Source of the DNA: an uncultured Prevotellaceae bacterium
Lineage (GTDB): Bacteria > Bacteroidota > Bacteroidia > Bacteroidales > Bacteroidaceae
Length of the DNA: 64,000 bases
Assembly (NCBI GenBank): GCA_902769805.1
Contig: CACXQL010000005.1
Location: forward strand, 1 to 64,000
Direction of reading: 5' to 3'
Positions 34,977-43,076 of this stretch are shown here, in pieces (the first letter of the stretch is position 1; each line of letters opens with the position of its first letter). The position numbers and the translations under genes are program-made. Below the pieces are notes generated by a model. The model searched no databases. It was not told the DNA's origin and saw only the letters and a list, made by a program, of their open reading frames with translations.

Positions 34977-36125
34977 CTACAAAGACTCAAACATTTGTCT
35001 CCATTGTGTAGCAATGTGTTCTATATTGAAGCGTTGCACATTCTGTACAGCCACTTCAGACATTTTCTTACATAAAACGGTGTCATTCACCAAGGAAAGA
35101 ATTCCTTGAGCTAAGGCGGAAGGATTGCCATTCTCTACCAAGATTCCATCTTCTCCTTCGTTAATAATAGAATGGGGACCCCACGGACAATCGAAGGCAA
35201 CAACAGGCAAGCCACAAGCCATCGCCTCTACAATAGACATGCCAAAACCCTCGAAACGGGAACTGCACACGGCAATGGAACTCTTCAGATATTCTTGCTC
35301 TATATCAGTGGTCCGCCCGTTCAACTGACAACGTCTGCGGTCGATGCCTAGTTTGTCTATCAAAGCATTGAAGGCTGTCGTATCACCATCACCAAAAACA
35401 TCCAATCGCCAATCTATCGTTCTTTTCTCTACCTGTGCCCATGCCTCCAATAACAGGTCAATACCCTTCTCATGCGAATAACGTGCCACGGCAATGACCC
35501 GTTTTTCTGTCAAGGGACTGACGGAGACAGGTACAAAAGGTAAGGGATCAGGGATGACATCCACATGCTCAAGTTCTACCCAATCCTCTTTGTCTTTCTC
35601 CGTCAAGACCACCAATCGGTCAAGTTTCTTCAGATGGCCAACCAGTCTGCTCGACCAGAACTTGGCAAACAGGTTCTTCAAAAGATTGCTCTCTTCTGTC
35701 TTAAAGTTACGATAGTTGGCACGATTGACATGTAACTCCCCTATTTTCTTACTACCATCCTCAATATTATTAATAAAGTTGATTTCCCTTCGAAGTGTAC
35801 TAATGGTTATATTAGGACGAATTCGCAGTAATTCCTCTTCCAGTAATTGTTTATACTTTCGGATTTTCTGTAAATACAAATAAGTCTTTTTCAGAAAACC
35901 GACATTCCACAATTCCTCAAAACCAAGTTCAAAATTAATAACCTGCACACGGCTAGATAGAGGGAAAAAAGAAGAGCGTCCTTTTCCTTCAGTCACAATA
36001 ATTGTCACGTCATAACCATATACTTCTGCGAAATAATTCGCTTTCAAAGTAACAACCCGTTCTACCCCACCAGCCGAATAGATGGCTGGAGTCACATAGA
36101 CCAATTTGAGAGGAACACCAGACAT
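34977..36125 (-). CDS. GT4 glycosyltransferase
   Basis: A 382-residue GT-B enzyme from ATG 36125 (MSGVPLKLVYVTPAIYSAGG). EGFGMSIVEAMACGLPVV holds the E-x7-E motif. It is paralogous to the gene at 32700, in inverted orientation. It lies 5 nt after the epimerase gene, so the two are probably co-transcribed. Confidence 0.88.
   Translation of the reverse strand: MSGVPLKLVYVTPAIYSAGGVERVVTLKANYFAEVYGYDVTIIVTEGKGRSSFFPLSSRVQVINFELGFEELWNVGFLKKTYLYLQKIRKYKQLLEEELLRIRPNITISTLRREINFINNIEDGSKKIGELHVNRANYRNFKTEESNLLKNLFAKFWSSRLVGHLKKLDRLVVLTEKDKEDWVELEHVDVIPDPLPFVPVSVSPLTEKRVIAVARYSHEKGIDLLLEAWAQVEKRTIDWRLDVFGDGDTTAFNALIDKLGIDRRRCQLNGRTTDIEQEYLKSSIAVCSSRFEGFGMSIVEAMACGLPVVAFDCPWGPHSIINEGEDGILVENGNPSALAQGILSLVNDTVLCKKMSEVAVQNVQRFNIEHIATQWRQMFESL
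35238..35522 (-). repeat. 285-nt inverted repeat, copy 2
   Basis: Counterpart of 33303-33587, inside the second GT4 gene. The pair brackets about 1.65 kb containing the GT2 gene and both GT4 3' ends. Confidence 0.85.
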
Positions 36126-36130
36126 GTCTT

Positions 36131-37195
36131 TTATTTCAGATAAAAGTACGCATACCACTCTGCAAAGGCACGAAGACCATCACGGAGGGAGGTAGAGGGC
36201 TTATAGCCATAGTCACGTTCCAAAGCACTCGTATCTGCATAAGTCACAGGGACATCACCCGGTTGCATAGGTACCAACTTCTTGTGTGCCTCAAAATCAT
36301 AATCCTCAGGAAGCACCTTTGCACGTATCAACTCCTGCTGCAAGATATCTACAAAGGTTAACAGGTTCTCTGGTTGGTTGTTACCGATATTATAAACCGC
36401 ATATGGGGGAATGGGCAATCCATCCTCCCCCACTTTCTTCTCCGGGGCACCCTGCATGATACGTACCACACCCTCAACAATATCATCCACATAGGTGAAG
36501 TCACGCTTGCAGTTACCGAAATTGAAGATCTGAATAGTCTCACCCTTCACCAGTTTATTTGTAAAACCGAAATAAGCCATGTCCGGACGACCGGCAGGAC
36601 CATAGACCGTGAAGAAGCGTAAACCAGTAGATGGGATATTATAGAGTTTGGAATAAGCATGAGCCATCAACTCATTACTTTTCTTCGTTGCAGCATAGAG
36701 GGAAACGGGATTGTCTACTTTGTCATCGGTTGAATACGGAATCTTCTTATTAGAGCCATACACACTCGATGACGATGCATAGACCAGATGCTCTACAGGA
36801 TAGTGGCGACATGCCTCCAGAATATTATAGAAACCAATCAGGTTTGACTGGATATAGGCATCGGGATTAGTAATGGAATAGCGCACACCTGCCTGTGCGG
36901 CAAGGTTGACAACAATGGTAGGATGATATTGCTCGAAGAGACCGTCAATGGTCTCTTTCGATGCCAGATCGCCTTTGACGAACACCCATTTATTCCCATT
37001 CTTCCCATTCATCCCATTTAACCCGTCAAGTCTCCACTCTTTGAGCGACACATCATAGTAGTCATTCATATTATCGACACCGATGATGGTAGCATCCTTT
37101 ACTTCCAGTAACAGACGTTTGACCAGATTACTACCAATAAAGCCAGCAGCACCTGTCACTAATATCGTTTTCCCGTTTAAGTTTATCTTTTGCAT
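36131..37195 (-). CDS. NAD-dependent epimerase, probably UDP-glucuronate 4-epimerase
   Basis: A 354-residue SDR enzyme. ILVTGAAGFIGSNLVKRLL is the NAD-binding motif; YASSSSVYGSNKKIP and YAATKKSNELMAHAYS give the catalytic Ser and Tyr-x-x-x-Lys; GLRFFTVYGPAGRPDMA is characteristic of UDP-GlcA 4-epimerases, giving UDP-galacturonate. Residues about 59-68 (NGMNGKNGNK) are encoded by a 9-mer array not expected in the family. It supplies an acidic sugar for the glycan. Confidence 0.88.
   Translation of the reverse strand: MQKINLNGKTILVTGAAGFIGSNLVKRLLLEVKDATIIGVDNMNDYYDVSLKEWRLDGLNGMNGKNGNKWVFVKGDLASKETIDGLFEQYHPTIVVNLAAQAGVRYSITNPDAYIQSNLIGFYNILEACRHYPVEHLVYASSSSVYGSNKKIPYSTDDKVDNPVSLYAATKKSNELMAHAYSKLYNIPSTGLRFFTVYGPAGRPDMAYFGFTNKLVKGETIQIFNFGNCKRDFTYVDDIVEGVVRIMQGAPEKKVGEDGLPIPPYAVYNIGNNQPENLLTFVDILQQELIRAKVLPEDYDFEAHKKLVPMQPGDVPVTYADTSALERDYGYKPSTSLRDGLRAFAEWYAYFYLK
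36995..37021 (-). repeat. 9-mer array CCCATTnnn inside the epimerase gene
   Basis: Three 9-nt units (CCCATTCTT, CCCATTCAT, CCCATTTAA) with a degenerate copy on the left encode an NGx-NGx run. The period of 9 keeps the frame whatever the copy number. Confidence 0.85.
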
Positions 37196-37214
37196 AATAT
37201 CGGTCTTAATGATG

Positions 37215-37222
37215 CAAAGATA
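37215..37222 (-). promoter_or_regulatory. -7 box of the epimerase-GT4 operon
   Basis: TATCTTTG on the minus strand, 19 nt before ATG 37195. Confidence 0.6.
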
Positions 37223-37304
37223 CGATTAAGTGAGCAAAAAACCAAGAGAATCTTGAGTTTTTTCGAACGAGAGTATCTTCGACGAAGTCAAAGATACAAA
37301 AAAA

Positions 37305-37332
37305 TCATAATTCATAGTTCATAATTCATATT
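37305..37332. repeat. Heptamer array TCATAnT
   Basis: TCATAAT, TCATAGT, TCATAAT, TCATATT: four units directly before the -7 box of the GT4 gene at 37356. Confidence 0.88.
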
Positions 37333-37338
37333 TTTTCG

Positions 37339-37346
37339 TAACTTTG
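37339..37346 (+). promoter_or_regulatory. -7 box of the GT4 gene at 37356
   Basis: TAACTTTG ends 9 nt before ATG 37356 and overlaps the longer TTG-initiated ORF, which is therefore rejected. Confidence 0.65.
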
Positions 37347-37355
37347 TCCTTCGAT

Positions 37356-38516
37356 ATGAAGAAAATCTGTTTCCTGATGGACTCCATCTTCTCCTTTGGC
37401 GGTGTTCAACGTGTCACAGCTGTCATTGCCAAAGCATTGTCAAAGGATTATCATGTGACTATTGTCACTCTGGATGAGCCTTCGGCAAAAGACACATCTT
37501 TCTACGATCTGCAAGAAGCCGATATCGAATATCGGTTCTTCCAATTCCCCAGGACCAGTGCTCTTAAATGGAAATGCAGCAAGGTATACAGTGCATTATA
37601 TCGAAAAGTATTACCTCAAACCAGACTGACCTCAGAGTGGTATAGCCACAGTTCATTCCTTTCGGAAAAAAGAAAGGCTTTGGTAAAGGAATTAAATTGT
37701 GGACACTATGATGTCATCATCGGTGTACATGCCTCCCTCACCGTCCGTTTAGCCGCCTGCAAATCACAGTTAGGTAACACCAAACTGATTGGCTGGATAC
37801 ACAACTCCTACAAAGCACTGTTTGGAGAAGGCTCGCGCTATTGTATCGGTCCTGAACTGATTAAATACTATGAGTATCAGTTGGCAAAACTACATCATAC
37901 CATCGTCTTATGCCAGTATGATGCCCAACAGTATCATATTCCGACTGATGTCATCTACAATCCGCTGACACTGGAACCTGGAAGTATCTCTTCTGGGACC
38001 TCAAAGAAGTTCCTTGCCGTCGGACGTTTCTCTCACCGACATAAAGGATTCGACCTCCTCATTCAGGCTTTCCATCTATTTGCCCAAAAGAACCAAGACT
38101 GGACACTGGATATCGTAGGTGAAGGTGTAGAAGAAGAAATGTACAGGCAGATGATTGCAGATTACGGACTACAGGAGAGGATTACCATTCATCCTTTCAC
38201 CAACCATATCCAATCCTACTATTCCACCGCTCAGGTCTATGTGCTCAGCTCCAGATGGGAAGGCTTCGGACTGGTACTCGTTGAGGCTATGGCACACGGA
38301 CTCCCTGTCGTGTCCTCTAACCTGCCTACCAGTAAGGAAATCATGGGTGACTTCGGTCTCTATTATGAGAACGGTAACATAGAGGAGCTTGCCCTTCGAC
38401 TGGAAGAGGCTACGCATGTTAACTGGATGGAGAAATCAAAGGAGGCACTTGCTATTGCCGAGAAATTTAACCTTGACACCATCATACCACAATGGAAGAA
38501 ACTCATTGAAGAGTGA
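37356..38516 (+). CDS. GT4 glycosyltransferase
   Basis: A 386-residue GT-B enzyme (MKKICFLMDSIFSFGGVQRVT; C-domain FLAVGRFSHRHKGFDLLIQA; SRWEGFGLVLVEAMAHGLPVV with the E-x7-E motif). It is a single-gene transcription unit overlapping the convergent glycosyltransferase by 14 nt. It resembles transferases that add hexoses to capsule or LPS-type glycans; donor unknown. Confidence 0.87.
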   Translation: MKKICFLMDSIFSFGGVQRVTAVIAKALSKDYHVTIVTLDEPSAKDTSFYDLQEADIEYRFFQFPRTSALKWKCSKVYSALYRKVLPQTRLTSEWYSHSSFLSEKRKALVKELNCGHYDVIIGVHASLTVRLAACKSQLGNTKLIGWIHNSYKALFGEGSRYCIGPELIKYYEYQLAKLHHTIVLCQYDAQQYHIPTDVIYNPLTLEPGSISSGTSKKFLAVGRFSHRHKGFDLLIQAFHLFAQKNQDWTLDIVGEGVEEEMYRQMIADYGLQERITIHPFTNHIQSYYSTAQVYVLSSRWEGFGLVLVEAMAHGLPVVSSNLPTSKEIMGDFGLYYENGNIEELALRLEEATHVNWMEKSKEALAIAEKFNLDTIIPQWKKLIEE

Positions 38517-39690
38517 ATATGGCATCCATCACTTTCTTCATCTGAATCTTCCATTGCAGATGCTCCACCGTCTTACGGATATCCTCAGGATTCCATTGAT
38601 GGGTCTGGACGAAATCGACAATCTTCTGGATATCGATGGGAGTCTCATCAGCAGGAGCCTTCAACACATACGGCTGATGGTCAAAGTCACTGTCTGTTTC
38701 ACTATAGATGAAAGGAATGCCACGGGTGGCATATTCCCGATTCTTCAACGTCTTAATAACCGTGATACCACTACGATGACGACCTAACGAGCCAATGGCA
38801 AACTGGCACTGGTTGAAGATATCGTCCAGTTGCTTGCCAAACTGTGTACCATGGAAAATAATCTTGTCTTTGATAAAAGGATACTTATCTAACAAGGGAG
38901 TAAAATAGGTTTTCATATGGAAGGGATGCACACCACCAACAATATGGAAATAGACATCCTTCCTCTCTCCCGAGGTTTGCTCACCTGTCCGTACCCTTTG
39001 ACCTTCGTCCTTTGACATTTGACTGTAGTATTCTCCAATACCTGCTACCACGCGATCGAAGGCATGCCAGCGGTGCACCTCAGCAACTCCAATCAAATGA
39101 AGTGGAGCGTTGAGCGCTGAGCATTGAGGGTTATGCAGTGGCGTACTATCAAAGTCGACACCATTACTGATATTAATGGTCTTTTGTCCGAATATCTCCT
39201 GTGCATCTGAGAAGGTCACCATCGCATCCATATACTTATAAAGGCGACGACGGAAACATTTATCAAGCCAGAAACCCAACAGCATATCCCATTTCGTATG
39301 TCTGTTGAATTCCTGATCATACGGATAGGTAGGTATCTCCGTCACCGCACGAATACCAGCTTTGTGTATTTTCTTGAAGAAACGGATCAGCCACGGTGTA
39401 GCATTCATAAAACAACGGGCATAGACAAACTCAATACCCTCACGGACACAATAGTCATAGATACAATTGTAATCCATACGCTGACGAACGGCAGCCCATG
39501 CTCCTGTTCCATAGTCACCAATAACCTCCTTATCAACAAAACGACAACGATGTCCGTTCTCTGCAAAATCATAGTAGCAAAGGCGCACATCATATCCGTT
39601 TTCTTTGAGTCCTTTCACCTGATAGTGAATCTTCTTGGAGATACCGCTATGCTCAGAAAAGCCATGATAGACTAAGAAAAGTATCTTCAT
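38503..39690 (-). CDS. GT4-like glycosyltransferase with two repeat-encoded inserts
   Basis: A 395-residue GT-B-type protein. MKILFLVYHGFSEHSGISKKIH opens the N-domain, AMVTFSDAQEIFGQ and INISNGVDFD lie at the domain hinge. The C-domain lacks the usual EGFG motif and instead has HRSGITVIKTLKNREYATRG, as in DUF1972/GT4-like capsule proteins. Two stretches, NPQCSALNAPLHL and SQMSKDEGQRV, are encoded by heptamer arrays (39101-39128 and 38996-39023). It is probably active, but the second insert lies close to the sugar-binding core. Confidence 0.78.
   Translation of the reverse strand: MKILFLVYHGFSEHSGISKKIHYQVKGLKENGYDVRLCYYDFAENGHRCRFVDKEVIGDYGTGAWAAVRQRMDYNCIYDYCVREGIEFVYARCFMNATPWLIRFFKKIHKAGIRAVTEIPTYPYDQEFNRHTKWDMLLGFWLDKCFRRRLYKYMDAMVTFSDAQEIFGQKTINISNGVDFDSTPLHNPQCSALNAPLHLIGVAEVHRWHAFDRVVAGIGEYYSQMSKDEGQRVRTGEQTSGERKDVYFHIVGGVHPFHMKTYFTPLLDKYPFIKDKIIFHGTQFGKQLDDIFNQCQFAIGSLGRHRSGITVIKTLKNREYATRGIPFIYSETDSDFDHQPYVLKAPADETPIDIQKIVDFVQTHQWNPEDIRKTVEHLQWKIQMKKVMDAIFTLQ
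38996..39023 (-). repeat. Heptamer array GTCAAAG inside a glycosyltransferase gene
   Basis: Plus-strand units CTTTGAC, CTTCGTC, CTTTGAC, ATTTGAC. The reverse complement is the same G(T/A)CnAAG family that forms the 12-unit array at 51221-51304. Confidence 0.88.
39101..39128 (-). repeat. Heptamer array CGTTGAG inside the same gene
   Basis: Plus-strand units AGTGGAG, CGTTGAG, CGCTGAG, CATTGAG. Confidence 0.85.
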
Positions 39691-39723
39691 TTCGTAGTAT
39701 TTTGTGCAAAGGTACGTAAAAAT

Positions 39724-39751
39724 TATGAACTATGAACTATGAACTATGAAC
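39724..39751. repeat. Heptamer array TATGAAC (4 units)
   Basis: Four perfect TATGAAC units, 9 nt before the -7 box of the acetyltransferase gene. Confidence 0.95.
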
Positions 39752-39760
39752 TTTTTTTTG

Positions 39761-39768
39761 TACCTTTG
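39761..39768 (+). promoter_or_regulatory. -7 box of the acetyltransferase gene
   Basis: TACCTTTG ends 5 nt before ATG 39774. With the usual 5-7 nt from box to transcription start, the mRNA would begin at or next to the start codon. Confidence 0.7.
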
Positions 39769-39773
39769 TCCTC

Positions 39774-40367
39774 ATGAAAGATAAAGAAGCGATACGACAA
39801 GGACTGAAAGACAATCCACGACTCAAGCGATGGCTGGATTATCTCATCATGAATCAACGTGATGCACGTCCTCGCTGGTATATCCGATTGCTGGCTCCAT
39901 TGTACCAGCATCGGGGATATGGTTCTAAGATATATCATAGTGTGAGGATGGACACGCCACCTTATCGTAATTTCTCTTTAGGTAAGCGTAGTGTGATAGA
40001 ATCTTTCTGCTGCATCAACAATGCCGTGGGCGATGTCATTATTGGAGACTATACCCGTATTGGTATACACAACACCATCATCGGACCCGTGACTATTGGC
40101 AGTCATGTCAACCTTGCACAAGGAATCACCGTGACTGCCTTGAATCACAATTTCAACAATACGACCTTACGTATTGACGAGCAAGGGATATCCACCCAAC
40201 CTGTTGTGATAGGTAATGATGTATGGATTGGTGCTAATGCTGTCATCCTACCAGGAGTGACCATTGGTAATCATGTCGTCATTGCTGCTGGTGCTGTCGT
40301 TACGAAGAATGTGTCAGACAACACACTTGTTGGTGGGGTACCAGCAAAGTTAATCAAACAGATTTAG
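39774..40367 (+). CDS. Left-handed beta-helix acetyltransferase (maltose/galactoside O-acetyltransferase-like)
   Basis: A 197-residue protein with hexapeptide repeats from residue about 70: [39 protein letters not shown] (catalytic His), [32 protein letters not shown]. The N-terminal 60 residues are an extension. It probably transfers acetyl from acetyl-CoA to a hydroxyl of a sugar precursor. Its 3' end overlaps the convergent small gene by 18 nt. The transcript is probably leaderless. Confidence 0.9.
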   Translation: MKDKEAIRQGLKDNPRLKRWLDYLIMNQRDARPRWYIRLLAPLYQHRGYGSKIYHSVRMDTPPYRNFSLGKRSVIESFCCINNAVGDVIIGDYTRIGIHNTIIGPVTIGSHVNLAQGITVTALNHNFNNTTLRIDEQGISTQPVVIGNDVWIGANAVILPGVTIGNHVVIAAGAVVTKNVSDNTLVGGVPAKLIKQI

Positions 40368-40688
40368 GGAGAGGTCTTGCTGGGGCTTCTCCTCTTCTTT
40401 TTCCTCTTGCTGCTCCTCACGGAATTGGAGCATCATCTGGCGCGCGTCAGCAGAGCCTTTTGTATTCAGACGATAATAACCGCGACGACCTGTATTCTCT
40501 ATGAGAGAAAGACTCGACTTACTGTTCTTTAGAAGGAACTGTTGTACATACGTACGGATTTCTTCATAGTCAGGCGTATTAAAGAAAGAAAGATTCATGT
40601 TATAAACATGCTTGGCAATCGCTTGCACGCTTATACCACATTCGTCTGCCTCTGTGAGAATCTTCAATATCTGCTGATCGTAAGTCAC
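40350..40688 (-). CDS. Small protein of unknown function with winged-helix-like start
   Basis: A 112-residue protein with a GTG start. Residues about 5-75 look like a wHTH domain ([21 protein letters not shown], then RRGYYRLN as a possible wing). The tail is very acidic and Gln-rich ([22 protein letters not shown]). I do not recognise the family. It lies downstream of the winged-helix gene at 40778 on the same strand, with a terminator between them, so it has its own transcript. Confidence 0.65.
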   Translation of the reverse strand: MTYDQQILKILTEADECGISVQAIAKHVYNMNLSFFNTPDYEEIRTYVQQFLLKNSKSSLSLIENTGRRGYYRLNTKGSADARQMMLQFREEQQEEKEEEKPQQDLSLNLFD

Positions 40689-40723
40689 TCTTAACTATGA
40701 ATATGAGCTCATGACTATGAACT

Positions 40724-40757
40724 AAAAAAGGCTGGTATGCCTTCAAGCTTACCAGCC
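40724..40757 (-). terminator. Terminator after the winged-helix gene
   Basis: GGCTGGTA (40730-40737) pairs with TACCAGCC (40750-40757). On the minus strand the stem is followed by a run of six T, fitting termination of the 41095-40778 transcript. Confidence 0.75.
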
Positions 40758-40777
40758 CTTTTATGCTTTAAAATTGA

Positions 40778-41095
40778 TTAAGCAAGTGTAATCTTCTCGT
40801 CAGCGGCTGCGAGCTTGCCCTCTTTGAAGAGCCAACCCAGACCGAGCAGAGTCTCCTCCTCGCTGATCTTAGCTGCCTTTGCGATTTCCTTAACGGTCAG
40901 AGCCTTACCAGCTGCTGCCAGTGCCTGATAAACATCACCAGCCTTGAAACCAGCGTTCTCTGCATTAACAACTGCTGCCTTCTTAGGAGCGGCTGCCTTC
41001 TTAGGAGCGGCTGCCTTTTTAGGAGCGGCTGCCTTCTTGGGCTCAGCTGCCTTAACAGGAGCAGCGGCCTTCTTTGTAGTTTTCTTTTCTGCCAT
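40778..41095 (-). CDS. Winged-helix (DUF2582-like) protein with histone-H1-like Lys/Ala/Pro tail
   Basis: A 105-residue protein. Residues 1-42 are a basic Lys/Ala/Pro tail with PKKAAA repeats, like histone H1 or bacterial Hc1 tails. Residues about 48-105 (AGDVYQALAAAGKALTVKEI... LGLGWLFKEGKL) are a winged helix matching the short DUF2582 family. The tail is unusual for that family. It probably coats DNA non-specifically, perhaps as a nucleoid protein. A -7 box TAATTTTG (minus, 41165-41158) lies upstream. Confidence 0.82.
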   Translation of the reverse strand: MAEKKTTKKAAAPVKAAEPKKAAAPKKAAAPKKAAAPKKAAVVNAENAGFKAGDVYQALAAAGKALTVKEIAKAAKISEEETLLGLGWLFKEGKLAAADEKITLA

Positions 41096-41267
41096 AATAC
41101 TAACTAATTAATACGCTATTGAAATAATCTATTTGTAAGATTTCTACTTTCTGTATGCAAAATTAAGAACTTTTCTTATATGGTGTTTGCGCACACTATT
41201 TCTTTTTTATGATTTATTACTTATTCTTGACTTAAGTCAACTGACGAACGAAGCAAGTACAGCAAAT

Positions 41268-43052
41268 TTACGATTTATTGTCTTGCAAGGAGGAAGTCGA
41301 ACGAAGTTCAATTCGTAACTGTAACTCTTCCAACTGTTTAGCATCTAATTCACCTGGTGCATCCAACATCACATCACGTCCTGAATTGTTCTTCGGGAAA
41401 GCAATGCAATCACGGATAGAATCCAAGCCTGCCATCAGACTCACGAAGCGGTCAAGACCAAAAGCGAGACCTGCGTGGGGAGGTGCTCCATACTTGAAAG
41501 CATTAATCAAGAAACCGAATTGTGCCATTGCTCTTTCTGGTGTAAAGCCCAGTATCTGGAACATCTTCTCCTGCAACTTACCATCATGGATACGCAAAGA
41601 GCCACCTCCTACTTCCACTCCGTTACATACGAAGTCATAGGCAACAGCACGAACCTTCTCTGGAGCGGTATCGAGCAAGGGAATATCATCGGGATTCGGC
41701 AACGTAAATGGATGGTGCGTAGCCATCAAACGCTGCTCCTCATCACTCCACTCAAAGAGCGGGAAATCGACAATCCACAAGCATACAAACTTATCCTTGT
41801 CGCGCAAGCCTAAGCGGTCACCCATCTCCAAGCGCAGTGTACAGAGTTGTGTACGTGTCTTGTTTGCCTTATCGCCACTGAGAATCAGTACGAGGTCACC
41901 ATCCTTGGCACCTGTCTTCTCCTTCAATTTCGCCCACACTTCAGGAGTATAGAACTTATCAATGGATGTCTTCACTGTTCCATCGGCATTGAACTTTACA
42001 TAAACCAAACCTTTTGCACCCACTTGTGGACGTTTCACAAAATCAGTCAGTTGATCAAGTTGCTTGCGTGTATACTCTGCACATCCCGGTACAACGATAC
42101 CACCGATGTATTCTGCCTCATTGAATACAGGGAACTCACCCGTTCCTTTCAGCACATCCATCAGTTCCACGAACTCCATACCGAAACGGAGATCAGGCTT
42201 ATCGCTACCAAAACGACGCATCGCCTCATGCCAGGTCATGCGCTGCAACTTAGGCAGCTCCACGCCACGCACCTCTTTAAACAGATGACGTGCAAGGTCC
42301 TCAAATATCTCCAACACGTCCTCCTGATCGGCAAACGACATCTCACAGTCTATCTGTGTAAACTCTGGCTGACGATCTGCTCGCAGGTCTTCATCACGGA
42401 AACACTTCGCAATCTGGAAGTAACGGTCGAAACCTGATACCATCAACAACTGCTTCAAGGTTTGCGGACTCTGCGGCAACGCATAGAACTGTCCAGGATT
42501 CATACGTGAAGGTACCACGAAGTCACGTGCTCCCTCTGGGGTAGAACCAATCAAAATAGGTGTCTCCACCTCGATGAAATTCAGGTTATCAAGGAAGTTG
42601 CGAATCAATATCGTCATACGATGGCGCAGTTCCAGGTTCTTACGCACACAACTGCGACGTAAGTCCAGATAGCGATATTTCATGCGGATATCATCACCGC
42701 CGTCTGTGTTATCCTCAATCGTAAACGGAGGTGTCAGACTCTCGCTCAGCACATTCAGTTCCTGTGCGATAATCTCAATGTCTCCCGTCGGGATATTCTT
42801 GTTCTTACTCTCACGCTCATTAACGGTACCCTTCACCTGAATACACCACTCGCGTCCCAGACGGTTAGCCTGTTCGCAAAGGGTTGCATCCTTCGACTCG
42901 TCGAAAACCAATTGTGTGATACCATAACGGTCACGCAAGTCCACGAAAGTCATACCACCCATCTTACGGGTTTTCTGTACCCATCCAGCCAATGTCACTA
43001 CACTGCCGGCATCTGTGAGTCTCAACTCACCACATGTTTTTGTTCTATACAT
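41268..43052 (-). CDS. aspS: Aspartate-tRNA ligase
   Basis: A 594-residue bacterial-type class II synthetase. The N-terminal OB-fold anticodon domain includes [20 protein letters not shown]. Motif 2 is [18 protein letters not shown], motif 3 [13 protein letters not shown], and the GAD insertion lies between. Length is normal. It charges tRNA-Asp with aspartate. It ends the minus-strand run uxuA-uxuB-aspS; the 24-nt gap to uxuB suggests shared transcription, odd for a housekeeping gene, so an internal promoter may exist. Confidence 0.98.
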   Translation of the reverse strand: MYRTKTCGELRLTDAGSVVTLAGWVQKTRKMGGMTFVDLRDRYGITQLVFDESKDATLCEQANRLGREWCIQVKGTVNERESKNKNIPTGDIEIIAQELNVLSESLTPPFTIEDNTDGGDDIRMKYRYLDLRRSCVRKNLELRHRMTILIRNFLDNLNFIEVETPILIGSTPEGARDFVVPSRMNPGQFYALPQSPQTLKQLLMVSGFDRYFQIAKCFRDEDLRADRQPEFTQIDCEMSFADQEDVLEIFEDLARHLFKEVRGVELPKLQRMTWHEAMRRFGSDKPDLRFGMEFVELMDVLKGTGEFPVFNEAEYIGGIVVPGCAEYTRKQLDQLTDFVKRPQVGAKGLVYVKFNADGTVKTSIDKFYTPEVWAKLKEKTGAKDGDLVLILSGDKANKTRTQLCTLRLEMGDRLGLRDKDKFVCLWIVDFPLFEWSDEEQRLMATHHPFTLPNPDDIPLLDTAPEKVRAVAYDFVCNGVEVGGGSLRIHDGKLQEKMFQILGFTPERAMAQFGFLINAFKYGAPPHAGLAFGLDRFVSLMAGLDSIRDCIAFPKNNSGRDVMLDAPGELDAKQLEELQLRIELRSTSSLQDNKS

Positions 43053-43076
43053 TATATATAATATTATACTGTTCTT

